Positions 1 through 15,110 of a stretch of DNA of 64,000 nt are shown piece by piece. Under the pieces are notes generated by a model that was not told the origin of the DNA, ran no database searches, and saw only the letters and a program-made list of their open reading frames with translations. Origin of the DNA: Streptomyces rubradiris. Lineage in GTDB: Bacteria > Actinomycetota > Actinomycetes > Streptomycetales > Streptomycetaceae. The position numbers and the translations under genes were made by a program. Numbering within the stretch: the stretch's first letter is position 1; every line of letters begins with the position of its first letter. The stretch spans positions 1 to 64,000 of the forward strand of contig NZ_BNEA01000001.1 of the NCBI RefSeq assembly GCF_016860525.1. Reading direction: 5' to 3'.

Positions 1-7365
<7,365 letters not shown>

Positions 7366-7443
7366 CCACGCATCTCCACTTTCGGCCGACACCGGTTTTC
7401 CTCACCTTTTTCCACACCGTAGTGACGGCCCTGGAAAGGCCAC

Positions 7444-7461
7444 ACCCTTAACCACCCCTAG
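7444..7461 (-). promoter_or_regulatory. Direct-repeat operator upstream of the first PKS gene
   Basis: On the minus strand this reads CTAGGGGTGGTTAAGGGT: TAGGGGT and TAAGGGT spaced 10 bp apart, about 80 nt upstream of the PKS start and overlapping the stop codon of the mutase gene. It matches the site at 16148-16165 in 16 of 18 positions. Inferred to be a binding site for a pathway regulator not encoded in this window. Confidence 0.65.
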
Positions 7462-8738
7462 GAGCGGGCGGATTCGACGGCCCGGGTGTTCCGGGGGCCG
7501 GGTCCGTCGAACGAACGGCGTACGTAGGACAGGGAATCGAGCAGTTCCGCGGCGGTGACGGCGTGCGCCGGGCGTACGTCGGCGATGCCGTTCAGCGGCA
7601 TCCTGCCGATGTCGGCCCAGGCCAGCCGGCCGTCCGCGGTGATGTGACTCCGGCTGAATCCGGCGTTGTCCGGATGCAGACAGTAGGGGACGTCGAGGCG
7701 TCCCTCGGCGAACGCCGTCAGCAGGGCCGTACCGGGGTCGTCGTCCAGGTCCAGTACGGCGTCGACCAAGGCGGACGCCTCGGCGTAGGTCTGGGTGCCG
7801 GTGGCGTCCAGCGGGGTGCGCGGGGTGCGGGCGGCGACCTCGGCCGCGTATTCCAGGGCGGCGACGTTCTCGGCCACCGTGGGAATGCGGCGGGATTCCG
7901 CGACGGTTTTCACGATGAGCCGTTCCGAGCCGCTGGCGACGGCGAGTTCGGCGGCTTTCCCGAGCAGCCGGTAGGCGCCCTGTTCCGTTTCCGGATACAG
8001 CCCCATGTAGGCGTAGACGACGACATGCCATTCGGCGTCCGGCAGATGGTGTGCGCACAGGCGGCGCAACGCGGCCACCGCTTCGGCGTCCTGGCCGGGA
8101 TGGGTCTGCTGGGCGTAACTGACGGAAATGCTGCGGATGCCGTGCCGGTGGAAGAACAGCGCCTCCAGCACGCTGACGGCGACGAGCAGGCTCGGCGGGC
8201 ACAACTGGCCGAGGACACAGCCTCCGAAGGTCTCCAGGTGCGGTTCGGCGCCCGACTCGCGGCGGGCGGCGAGCAGTTCGCAGGCGTCTGCCCAGTGGGC
8301 GACGGACTCGCGCAGCGGGACCCGGCCGTAGGGCAGGCAGTAGGAGACCGGGCCGCCCTCGGAGGCGTCGAGCCCGACGGCGGTCAGCGCCCGGAAGATG
8401 TCCTGGGGCGCGGCGGAGCCGTGCCGGACCTGGACCGGGAAGCCGGGGCCGTGGATTCCGTCGAGAACGCCCTCGGTGGTGGCCGGGTCGTGGCTCACGA
8501 TCGGGTAGCCGTTGAGGGCCACGTCCTCCAGGACGGCCAGGCGTGCCGACTCCAGGTCGCCGACCCGGGTGTAGCTGTCCAGGGTGATCGTGCCGACGGT
8601 GGTCGCCCTGGCGTCCCGGGTGGCGAGCAGCCCGGCCCGCATCCGCCCAGGGCTGCTCATCCCCATCCGGGGCTGCACGACCAGCCGGCCGGCGTCGTGA
8701 GCCCGGCGCACGAACCCGCCGAACCCGCCGCCGGTCAC
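7458..8738 (-). CDS. Glutamate mutase large (E) subunit, VinI-type
   Basis: Coenzyme B12-dependent methylaspartate (glutamate) mutase, catalytic E chain, about 426 aa. With the S chain it rearranges L-glutamate to 3-methylaspartate, the precursor of the 3-aminoisobutyrate starter. Family features visible: the N-terminal substrate-binding stretch LVVQPRMGMSSPGRMRAG, the ETFGGCVLGQLCPPS segment, and SVSYAQQTHPGQD. Length is normal for GlmE/MutE. The GTG start at 8738 overlaps the S subunit stop by four bases (GTGA), so the two chains are translationally coupled, as expected for an obligate complex. It is the last gene of the starter operon. Assignment to the family is strong; the 3-methylaspartate role is supported by the decarboxylase, ligases and acyltransferase in the same operon. 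Confidence 0.95.
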   Translation of the reverse strand: MTGGGFGGFVRRAHDAGRLVVQPRMGMSSPGRMRAGLLATRDARATTVGTITLDSYTRVGDLESARLAVLEDVALNGYPIVSHDPATTEGVLDGIHGPGFPVQVRHGSAAPQDIFRALTAVGLDASEGGPVSYCLPYGRVPLRESVAHWADACELLAARRESGAEPHLETFGGCVLGQLCPPSLLVAVSVLEALFFHRHGIRSISVSYAQQTHPGQDAEAVAALRRLCAHHLPDAEWHVVVYAYMGLYPETEQGAYRLLGKAAELAVASGSERLIVKTVAESRRIPTVAENVAALEYAAEVAARTPRTPLDATGTQTYAEASALVDAVLDLDDDPGTALLTAFAEGRLDVPYCLHPDNAGFSRSHITADGRLAWADIGRMPLNGIADVRPAHAVTAAELLDSLSYVRRSFDGPGPRNTRAVESARS

Positions 8739-9187
8739 ACCAGGGCCCGCTGCGGCAGCGCGCCGAGCATGCGCCGGAAGGCGGCGACGCCCTCGGCGCT
8801 GTCGTCGAACACCGCGTCGTACCCGGCGGCGCGCAGCGCGGCCACCTCCTCGGCGCCGCAGGGCCCGGCGATGCCGAGCTTGCCGCCGATGACGGCGGGC
8901 ACCGCGGCGAGGGCGGGGTGTTCGCGCAGCCGGGTGACGGTCCGCATGCCGTCGTGGTAGCCGTGGCCGTTGACGCTGCTGACCACGATGAGCGCGGGGC
9001 GGTGCGCGAGGGCCTCGGCGATGAGCAGGTCCTCGGGGACGCAGGGGCCGAGGTTGACCACGCGGTGCCCGTGCTCCTCCAGCAGGAGCTGGAGGTAGAC
9101 GAGGTTCCAGGTGTGGGAGTCGGAGATGCCGCCGGCCACCAGTACGGGCCAGTCGCCGGGGTCGGGGGCGTTCGGGAAGGGGCTCAT
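8735..9187 (-). CDS. Glutamate mutase small (S) subunit, B12-binding, VinH-type
   Basis: 150-aa cobalamin-binding chain of glutamate mutase. It has the Rossmann-like B12 fold signatures: SDSHTW near the N-terminus with the lower-ligand histidine, then VVSSVNGHG and VIGGKLG. The classical motif is DxHxxG; here the glycine position is Asn (DSHTWN), which is worth noting but the histidine is kept. ATG at 9187 shares one base with the decarboxylase stop (TGATG), and the stop overlaps the E subunit start. It works only as a complex with the E chain. Confidence 0.93.
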   Translation of the reverse strand: MSPFPNAPDPGDWPVLVAGGISDSHTWNLVYLQLLLEEHGHRVVNLGPCVPEDLLIAEALAHRPALIVVSSVNGHGYHDGMRTVTRLREHPALAAVPAVIGGKLGIAGPCGAEEVAALRAAGYDAVFDDSAEGVAAFRRMLGALPQRALV

Positions 9188-10704
9188 CACAGGGCCTGTC
9201 CGTGGTCGTAGGTGCGGGTGTGCTCGATGCGGGAGACGGACACGAGGTCGTCGCCGCGTACGACGATCTCGGCGGGCGCCGGCCGGCCGAGGAACATCAG
9301 CAGGCTGGCGGTGGGGCCGTAGGCGCCGGCGTTGGGGACGGTGAGCAGGTCGCCCGGGTCCAGCGCGGGCAGCACCACGCCCCGGCCGAGCAGGTCGCCC
9401 GGGGTGCACAGCGGCCCGGCCAGGCTCGCGGGGGTGCCGTCGGCGCCGACGGACTCATGCGGTTCGACGGACACGGGCAGGATGCGGCCGAGCCCGGACA
9501 TACCGCCGAAGGTGTTGATGCCGGCGTCGAGGACGAGGTAGCGGTGGTCGCGGCTGTCCTTGACGTTGACGACGGAGGTGAGCAGGGTGCCGCTGTCGGC
9601 GACCAGGTAGCGGCCCGACTCGCAGGCGACCTGCGGGGCGCCCGCGCGCCAGCCAGGGAAGTGCTCGTCCAGCGTCCGGGCGAGGGCGTCGCGCAGGTCC
9701 CGGTAGACGGGCCGGGCGCCCTGCACGGCGTAGGGCGCGGCGAATCCGCCGCCGATGTCGAGGAAGCGGAAGGTGACGCCGAGGGCCTGCTGGAGGGCGG
9801 CGGCGGTGGCCACGGTGTGCCGGAACTCGGCGATCAGGCTCGCCTCGTCCTTGGCGTTGCTCAGCGGGAAGAAGTGCAGTCCGGCGACGCGGGTGCCCGG
9901 GACCTCGCGCAGCTCGGCGGCGAGACCGGGCAGGGTCTCGCTGTCGAAGCCGAACTGCGAGGGCACGCCGGTCATGCGGATGCCGGTGGCCGCGGCGCCG
10001 GTGGCGTTGTTGACGCGGAGCAGGCAGTCGGCGGTGAGGCCCAGCTTCCGCGCGGTCTCGCCGACGCGGCGCAGGTCGCCGGGGGACTCGGTGGAGAACA
10101 GGCCCACGCCCCGGGTCAGCGCCTCGGCCAGTTCGGCCGTGGTCTTGCCGGGTCCGGTGTACAGGATTCGGTCGCCGGGGAAGCCGGCCCGCAGGGCGGC
10201 GTCGAGTTCGCCGACGGAGCTGATCTCGGCGCGGCAGCCGCCGGTGCGCAGCTCGCGCAGCAGCTCGGGATGGGGGTTGGCCTTGGCCGCGTAGAACACC
10301 TCGACCTCGGCGGGCAGCGCGGCGAACAGGTCGTCACGGGCCGCCGCGACCCGGTCCAGGTCGTAGACGTAGGCCGGGGTACCGAAACGCGCGGCGAACT
10401 CGGCGGCCCGCAGGCGGCGGTCTTGCCCGGCCGGTTCGGCGGCGGTCGACCGGTGGTCGCGGCCGGACGGCTCGGTGGCGGTCGACCGACGGTCGCGGCC
10501 GGACGGCTCGGCAGCAGGCGCCCGGCCCTCATGCCCGGACGGCTCGGCGGCGATCGTCCGGTGATCGCGGCCGGGCGGCTCGGCGGTGGTCGACCGACGG
10601 TCGCGGCCGGACGGTTCCTCGGTGGCGGTCGTCCGACGGTCGCGGCCGGACGGCTCGGCAGCAGGCGCCCGGCCCTCATGCCCGGACGGCTCGGCGGTGG
10701 TCAC
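9187..10704 (-). CDS. PLP-dependent decarboxylase (fold III, DAP/ornithine type), VinO-like, with N-terminal repeats
   Basis: 505-aa alanine-racemase-fold decarboxylase. By analogy with VinO it decarboxylates 3-methylaspartyl-ACP to 3-aminoisobutyryl-ACP. Visible: PLP lysine in FYAAKANPHP (about Lys141), LDIGGGFAAPY glycine loop, CESGRYLVADSG, the GPLCTPGDLL active-site cysteine region, and C-terminal NAGAYGPTASLLMFLG. The GTG start at 10704 overlaps the ligase stop (GTGA), and the stop overlaps the mutase S start, so coupling supports translation of the whole frame. Odd feature: residues 4-100 are eight imperfect 12-13-residue repeats (consensus AEPSGRDRRSTA), which family members do not need; the catalytic domain begins at about residue 101. 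Confidence 0.92.
   Translation of the reverse strand: MTTAEPSGHEGRAPAAEPSGRDRRTTATEEPSGRDRRSTTAEPPGRDHRTIAAEPSGHEGRAPAAEPSGRDRRSTATEPSGRDHRSTAAEPAGQDRRLRAAEFAARFGTPAYVYDLDRVAAARDDLFAALPAEVEVFYAAKANPHPELLRELRTGGCRAEISSVGELDAALRAGFPGDRILYTGPGKTTAELAEALTRGVGLFSTESPGDLRRVGETARKLGLTADCLLRVNNATGAAATGIRMTGVPSQFGFDSETLPGLAAELREVPGTRVAGLHFFPLSNAKDEASLIAEFRHTVATAAALQQALGVTFRFLDIGGGFAAPYAVQGARPVYRDLRDALARTLDEHFPGWRAGAPQVACESGRYLVADSGTLLTSVVNVKDSRDHRYLVLDAGINTFGGMSGLGRILPVSVEPHESVGADGTPASLAGPLCTPGDLLGRGVVLPALDPGDLLTVPNAGAYGPTASLLMFLGRPAPAEIVVRGDDLVSVSRIEHTRTYDHGQAL
10405..10695 (-). repeat. Coding minisatellite, eight 36-39-bp units
   Basis: Eight tandem units encode variants of AEPSGRDRRSTA and AEPSGHEGRAPA at the decarboxylase N-terminus. 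There is a higher-order duplication: units 1-4 resemble units 5-8, both blocks starting with AEPSGHEGRAPA. All units stay in frame. The encoded segment is hydrophilic and probably disordered. Confidence 0.9.
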
Positions 10705-12227
10705 GCGGTGGCTCCTTCCAGGAGGCGGGCGAGCGCCTTGCGGTCGTGCTTGCCGTGCGGGGTGAGCGGCAGCTCGGCGACGACCCGGGCCACGGTGGGC
10801 ACCTTGGCGGGTTCCAGCCGCAGCGACAGTTCCTTCAGCAGGGTGTGCGGGTCGATGTCGCCCTCGGCGAACACCGCGAGGGGGCTATCCTCGGCGGGCG
10901 GCAGGACGGCGGCGGCGCGGACACCGGGGACGTCGGTGGCGGCGGCCTCGATCTCGGTGGTGCTCATGCGGACGCCCTTGTGCTTGAACATGTCGTCGCG
11001 GCGGCCCTCGTAGTAGAGGAAGCCGTCCTCGTCCACATGGCCGAAGTCACCGGTGTGCAGCCGCAGTCCGCCGCCGGGAGCGGGCCGGAAGGCGCGGGCG
11101 GTCTGCTCCGGGGCCCGCCAGTAGCCGGGCATGACATGCGGTCCCTCGACCACGATCTCACCGGTCTGCCAGGGCGGCAGCGGCCGGCCCTCGTCGTCCA
11201 CGGCGAAGGCCCGGGTGCCGGGCAGCGGGCGGCCGACCGAGTGGGGTTTGGCGTCCTGGAAGGCGGGCGGCAGCACGGAGACGCGTTTGCACTCGGTCTG
11301 CCCGAACTGGACGACCACCTCGGCGCCGGGGAACGCGGTGCGCAGGGCGTCGGCGGTGGACTTCGGCAGCGCGGCACCGGTGTTGGTGAACAGGCGCACC
11401 CGGGGCTCGCGGGCGGGTTCGCGGGCGGCGAGGGCGCAGATCATGGTGGCCAGGGAGGGCACGATCGGGACGATGGTGGCGCCGGTCTCCCGGATGCGGC
11501 GCAGCAGCACCAGGTCCGACTCGCCGTCGGCGAGGACGAGTTCGCTGCGGCCCGCGGCGGTGAGCAGCACCTTGTACAGGCCGTAGTCCCAGGAGATCGG
11601 GAAGCGGCAGAACACCACGTCGTCGGGGCGGTAGCCGAGTTCCAGGCCGATGGCCTCGGTGGCGAACACCATCCGGCCGTGCGGGCAGATCACCGCCTTG
11701 GGCGCGGCGGTGGAGCCGGAGGTGTAGACGAGGACGGCGATGTCGTCGGCGCCGACCGGGACCTCGGCCGGGCGCACCTCGCGCTCGCGCAGCTCGGTGA
11801 TCTCCGCCCAGGCCGGGCCGAGTCCGAGGACCGGCACCTCGCCGGCCAGGGCGCCGATCCGGTCCACGGCCGGGTCGGCGACGACGATCAGCGCGGGCTC
11901 GGCGTTCTCCACGACCGCCCGCAGGTGGTAGTCCTTCATGCCGGTGTTGACGGGGACGAGGACCGCGCCCCGGCGCGCGGTGCCGTACAGCAGCGCGACC
12001 AGCTCGCGGGTGCTGGGCAGTTGGACCAGGACCCGGTCGCCGTGGCCGACCCCCTTGGCTCGCAGCCAGGCGTCCACGGCGTGGCTGTGGGCGGTCAGTT
12101 CCCGGTACGTCCAGCGGCCCGTGCCGTCGGTCACCGCCCAGGCGCCCGGGCGGTCGGCGGTGGCCTCGTCGAGCAGGTCGTGCACCCGGGCGTCGGTGCG
12201 GGCCGGCACTGTCGGTTGACCGTTCAC
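10701..12227 (-). CDS. AMP-dependent ligase for the beta-amino acid starter, VinN-like
   Basis: 508-aa ANL-superfamily adenylation enzyme. Visible: P-loop VLVYTSGSTAAPK, PISWDYGLYK in the substrate-pocket helix, NTGAALPKS, FGQTECKR, HTGDFG, and the C-terminal lysine motif THGKHDRKAL. It should adenylate 3-methylaspartate and load it on the free ACP, the VinN role. An acidic residue in the pocket helix (the Asp of WDYG) fits recognition of a beta-amino group, as reported for VinN-type ligases. GTG at 12227 overlaps the upstream ligase stop (GTGA). Which of the two ligases is VinN-like and which VinM-like is inferred from motifs and order; the family itself is certain. Confidence 0.82.
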   Translation of the reverse strand: MNGQPTVPARTDARVHDLLDEATADRPGAWAVTDGTGRWTYRELTAHSHAVDAWLRAKGVGHGDRVLVQLPSTRELVALLYGTARRGAVLVPVNTGMKDYHLRAVVENAEPALIVVADPAVDRIGALAGEVPVLGLGPAWAEITELREREVRPAEVPVGADDIAVLVYTSGSTAAPKAVICPHGRMVFATEAIGLELGYRPDDVVFCRFPISWDYGLYKVLLTAAGRSELVLADGESDLVLLRRIRETGATIVPIVPSLATMICALAAREPAREPRVRLFTNTGAALPKSTADALRTAFPGAEVVVQFGQTECKRVSVLPPAFQDAKPHSVGRPLPGTRAFAVDDEGRPLPPWQTGEIVVEGPHVMPGYWRAPEQTARAFRPAPGGGLRLHTGDFGHVDEDGFLYYEGRRDDMFKHKGVRMSTTEIEAAATDVPGVRAAAVLPPAEDSPLAVFAEGDIDPHTLLKELSLRLEPAKVPTVARVVAELPLTPHGKHDRKALARLLEGATA

Positions 12228-13792
12228 TGCGACTCCTGCCGCCTTTCGTGTGTGCCTCCGGCCGGCTGCCGCATGGCCGCGGCCCGGGAGGCGAGCTTCC
12301 TGCGGTCGGTCTTGCGGTTGGCGTTGAGCGGGAGGGTGTCCAGGTGGTGGTAGGCGCGCGGGACGACGGCGGCCGGCAGCAGCTCGCGCAGACGGCGGGC
12401 GAGCCGGGCGGGCGGCACGGGCGCGCCGGTGTGGAAGACGGCGAGTTCCACGGTGCCGTCCACGGGTACGGCCACGGTCACGGCGTCCTCGACACCGGGG
12501 CAGGTGCGGGCGGCGGCGTCCACCTCGGCCAGTTCCACCCGGATGCCGTGCACCTGGACCTGTGCGTCCTTGCGGCCCAGGTAGTGCCAGCCGCCGTCGG
12601 CGGCGCGCCGGACCCGGTCGCCGGTGCGGTAGTAGCGTCGGCCGTCGTGTTCCAGGAACCGTCCGGCGTCGTCGGCCGGGTCGAGGTAACCGGGCGTCAA
12701 CTGGGGCCCGGCAACGCACAGTTCGCCCTCGTCGGCGGTACCGGGCGCGCCGGACGGGTCGAGCAGCAGGGTGTCGTGGCCGGGGTGGACGGCGCCGATG
12801 GGCACCATGTCGTTCGGGTGGCGTCCCGGTGTCCAGCGGTGCGCGGTGATGGTGATGGTCAGCTCGGTGGGGCCGTAGAGGTTCTCCAGCGCGGCGCCCG
12901 GCGCGGCGGCGGCCCAGTCCTCGGCGTCCTTGCAGCCGAGCGCCTCCCCGGCGAAGAAGCTCCAGCGCAGCGAGCCCAGCGCGCCCGGGGCGAGCCCGCC
13001 GGTGCGGCGTACGAGGGTGATCGCGCTGGGCGTGGAGAACCACACGGTCAGGCCCCGTTCGGCCACGAACTCCGGCAGGCGCGCGTACGCCCGGGCGGGG
13101 ACGGGGACGACGGCGGCCCCGGCGCCCCAGGCGCAGAACAGGTCGAACACGGCGCAGTCGAAGTTGAGGTCGAAGGTCTGCGAGAAGACGTCGTGCGGCC
13201 CGAAGTCGTAGCGCTCGTCGAGGAGTCCGAAGTAGTGGGCGGTGTTGGCGTGGGTGACCGGCACGCCCTTGGGCCGGCCGGTGGAGCCGGAGGTGAACAG
13301 CACATAGGCGATGTCGCCGGGCCGGGCGGGCTGGGGTGCCTTCAGGGCGCTGTCCGGGTCGAGGGCGAGCGCCGGCATGGGCTGCCCGCCGGGCGCGAAA
13401 AGTGTCGGCAGCCGCACCCCTTCCTCGTGCAGCGCGGTCAGGGCGGGCAGGGCGTCGTCGTCGGCGAGCAGCGCGCCGACCCCGGCGGCCTCGATCATCC
13501 GCCGGGTGCGGGCGGCGGGGAAGGCCGGCTGGAGGGGGACGACGGTGACGCCGCTGTACAGGCCGGCCAGCAGGCCGGCGTACGCCGTGGGTCCCTTGCC
13601 GGCCAGCACCCCCACGGCGGGCGGGCGGCCGGGGAGCTGGGCGAGCAGCGAGCCGGCCCGTACGAGGGCGAGTTCGTGCAGTTCGCGGTAGGTGAGGTCG
13701 ACGCCGTCGGCGTGCAGCGCGGGCCGGTCGGGGGCGAGGGCCAGGCCGCGCGCGAACCGGCCGGACAGCGTGCCGTCCACGGTGGGGTCCAC
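12224..13792 (-). CDS. AMP-dependent amino acid ligase, VinM-like (alanine cap)
   Basis: 522-aa NRPS-adenylation-like ligase. Core motifs: YVLFTSGSTGRPKG, SQTFDLNFDCAVFDLF, ENLYGPTELTITITAH, YYRTGDRVR, GRKDAQVQVHGIRVELAEV, and the C-terminal catalytic lysine in PLNANRKTDRRKL. It resembles single-domain amino acid and D-alanyl ligases more than its neighbour does. In vicenistatin biosynthesis VinM attaches L-alanine to the amino group of 3-aminoisobutyryl-ACP, protecting it during chain growth; the same role is inferred here. The GTG start at 13792 lies 13 nt after the ACP stop. The 3' end overlaps the next ligase by four bases. Confidence 0.82.
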   Translation of the reverse strand: MDPTVDGTLSGRFARGLALAPDRPALHADGVDLTYRELHELALVRAGSLLAQLPGRPPAVGVLAGKGPTAYAGLLAGLYSGVTVVPLQPAFPAARTRRMIEAAGVGALLADDDALPALTALHEEGVRLPTLFAPGGQPMPALALDPDSALKAPQPARPGDIAYVLFTSGSTGRPKGVPVTHANTAHYFGLLDERYDFGPHDVFSQTFDLNFDCAVFDLFCAWGAGAAVVPVPARAYARLPEFVAERGLTVWFSTPSAITLVRRTGGLAPGALGSLRWSFFAGEALGCKDAEDWAAAAPGAALENLYGPTELTITITAHRWTPGRHPNDMVPIGAVHPGHDTLLLDPSGAPGTADEGELCVAGPQLTPGYLDPADDAGRFLEHDGRRYYRTGDRVRRAADGGWHYLGRKDAQVQVHGIRVELAEVDAAARTCPGVEDAVTVAVPVDGTVELAVFHTGAPVPPARLARRLRELLPAAVVPRAYHHLDTLPLNANRKTDRRKLASRAAAMRQPAGGTHERRQESQ

Positions 13793-13805
13793 GGTGACCG
13801 TCCCG

Positions 13806-14057
13806 TCAGCCCGTGGTGCTCTGCTGCATGCCCCGCACGGTGTCCCACAGCACGCCGGCGGTGCGGAAGGTGTCCATGGTGAGCGCGCTGTCGCGGAAGC
13901 GGACCCGGTAGTCCTCCTCCAGGGTGCCGAGGAGCTGGACGGTGCCGAGCGAGTCCAGGCCGAGGTCCTTCAGGTCGGACTCCGGCGTCAGCTCCTCCTG
14001 CGGCGGCAGGAACGGCAGGAAGGGGCGGAGTATCTGTTCGAACCGGTCGTCCCACAT
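13806..14057 (-). CDS. Discrete acyl carrier protein, VinL-like
   Basis: 83-aa stand-alone ACP; phosphopantetheine attachment at Ser36 in DLGLDSLGTVQ. It carries the starter through activation, decarboxylation and amino acid capping before transfer to the PKS. Start choice: ATG at 14057 has GGAGG seven bases upstream; the longer in-frame TTG at 14069 would overlap that ribosome binding site and is rejected. It lies between the acyltransferase and the ligases in the starter operon, the expected place for a pathway-dedicated carrier. Confidence 0.93.
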   Translation of the reverse strand: MWDDRFEQILRPFLPFLPPQEELTPESDLKDLGLDSLGTVQLLGTLEEDYRVRFRDSALTMDTFRTAGVLWDTVRGMQQSTTG

Positions 14058-14080
14058 GGGGGCCTCCAACGAGTCGGGCG

Positions 14081-14132
14081 GGGTCGGGCGGCGCGAGACG
14101 GCGCCGGGGTCGGGCGGCGCGAGACGGCGCCG
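14081..14132. repeat. Perfect 26-bp tandem duplication with hairpin potential
   Basis: Two perfect head-to-tail copies of a 26-bp unit beginning GGGTCGGGCGGCGCGAGACG fill the gap between the acyltransferase stop and the ACP start. Each copy contains GGCGC-gagacg-GCGCC, so the transcript could form two adjacent GC hairpins inside the starter operon, just before the ACP. Confidence 0.85.
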
Positions 14133-14136
14133 GGGG

Positions 14137-15075
14137 TCAGGCGGCGGCGCGGGTACGGCGCCGGGGAGTCATCGCCAGCCGTGGCTGGGCCGCGACGACG
14201 TCGAACTGGCGGACGGTGCCGGGCACCCGGCCGAAGAGGCTGTCGGGTCCGGCGACACACAGCCGCCGGGCGCCGGCGTCCTTCAGGGCCGTGGTGACGC
14301 TCGGCCAGTCCATCGGGTGGTCGAAGCCGTCGAGGAGCATGGTGCGCAGTTCCTCGCCGGTGCGCAGCAGCCGGCCGTCCTGGTCGGCGACGACGGGGAG
14401 CCTGGGGTCGGCGAAGGCGTAGCGGGACACCACCTCGCGGGCGGCCTTCTCGCGCAGCGGCCGGAACGCCGAGGCGTGCATGGGGGGCCGCATGGTGTAC
14501 AGGGGGAGGCTGCCGATGGCGCGCAGCCGCTCCTCCATCCAGCTCACCCGGTGTTCGGCGAGGGACACCATGAAGAAGCCGTCGTCGATGCGGCAGGAGA
14601 TCTCGTGCCACTCCCCCGCCTCGTCCAGTTCGGCGAGGATCGCGTCGAGGCCGTCGCGCGGGGCGCGGACGAAGGACAGGGTGACGATGTCCCGGTGCTC
14701 GGTGGCGAAGTACTCCTCCAGGCAGCGGGCGATCTCGGCGGTGAGGCGGACGGCGTCGGGCAGTTCCAGCGCGCCGGTGTAGGCGAGGGCCGCCTTCTCG
14801 CCGAAGCTGGGCCCGGCGACGACGCCGGGTTCCACCCCGAGGTGTTCCTCGGCCCAGTGGGCGCAGGCCAGGCAGTTGACGAAGAAAGCGACCTGGGCGG
14901 CCTCCGAGTAGTCGCCCGGGGAGGTGCGGAAGGCGTCCACGAGGGAGTAGCCGAGGGCGTCGTCGGCCACGGCGACCAGGTCCCGGGCGATGGGGTTGGC
15001 CACCATGAACCTGCCCACCTCGGCGAACGGCACGGGTCCCATGCCGGGGAAGACGAGGGCGGTGTCGTGTGCCAT
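14137..15075 (-). CDS. Stand-alone acyltransferase, VinK-like
   Basis: 312-aa FabD-fold acyltransferase. Nucleophile elbow GPSFGEKAAL and the second catalytic residue in MHASAF (the MCAT-type His) are visible, with FPGMG at the N-terminus. VinK moves the dipeptidyl (alanyl-3-aminoisobutyryl) group from VinL to the loading ACP of VinP1; the N-terminal ACP of the PKS encoded at 7365 is the expected acceptor. ATG at 15075 is chosen because AGGGGAA lies about seven bases upstream; the longer frame to 15120 lacks such a site and starts inside unconserved sequence. Confidence 0.9.
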   Translation of the reverse strand: MAHDTALVFPGMGPVPFAEVGRFMVANPIARDLVAVADDALGYSLVDAFRTSPGDYSEAAQVAFFVNCLACAHWAEEHLGVEPGVVAGPSFGEKAALAYTGALELPDAVRLTAEIARCLEEYFATEHRDIVTLSFVRAPRDGLDAILAELDEAGEWHEISCRIDDGFFMVSLAEHRVSWMEERLRAIGSLPLYTMRPPMHASAFRPLREKAAREVVSRYAFADPRLPVVADQDGRLLRTGEELRTMLLDGFDHPMDWPSVTTALKDAGARRLCVAGPDSLFGRVPGTVRQFDVVAAQPRLAMTPRRRTRAAA

Positions 15076-15110
15076 GGCCGGTTCCCCTTTCACTTTCACG
15101 AACTGTCGAT

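Noticed and set aside
8708..9409. Longer start for the mutase S subunit (to 9409)
   Set aside because: The extension is Arg/Pro-rich sequence antiphase to the decarboxylase; the ATG at 9187 is coupled to its stop and gives the normal length.
10405..10695. CRISPR-like array
   Set aside because: Units are adjacent without spacers, in frame and coding; it is a minisatellite.
14058..14069. TTG start giving an 87-residue ACP
   Set aside because: It would sit on the GGAGG ribosome binding site of the better ATG at 14057.
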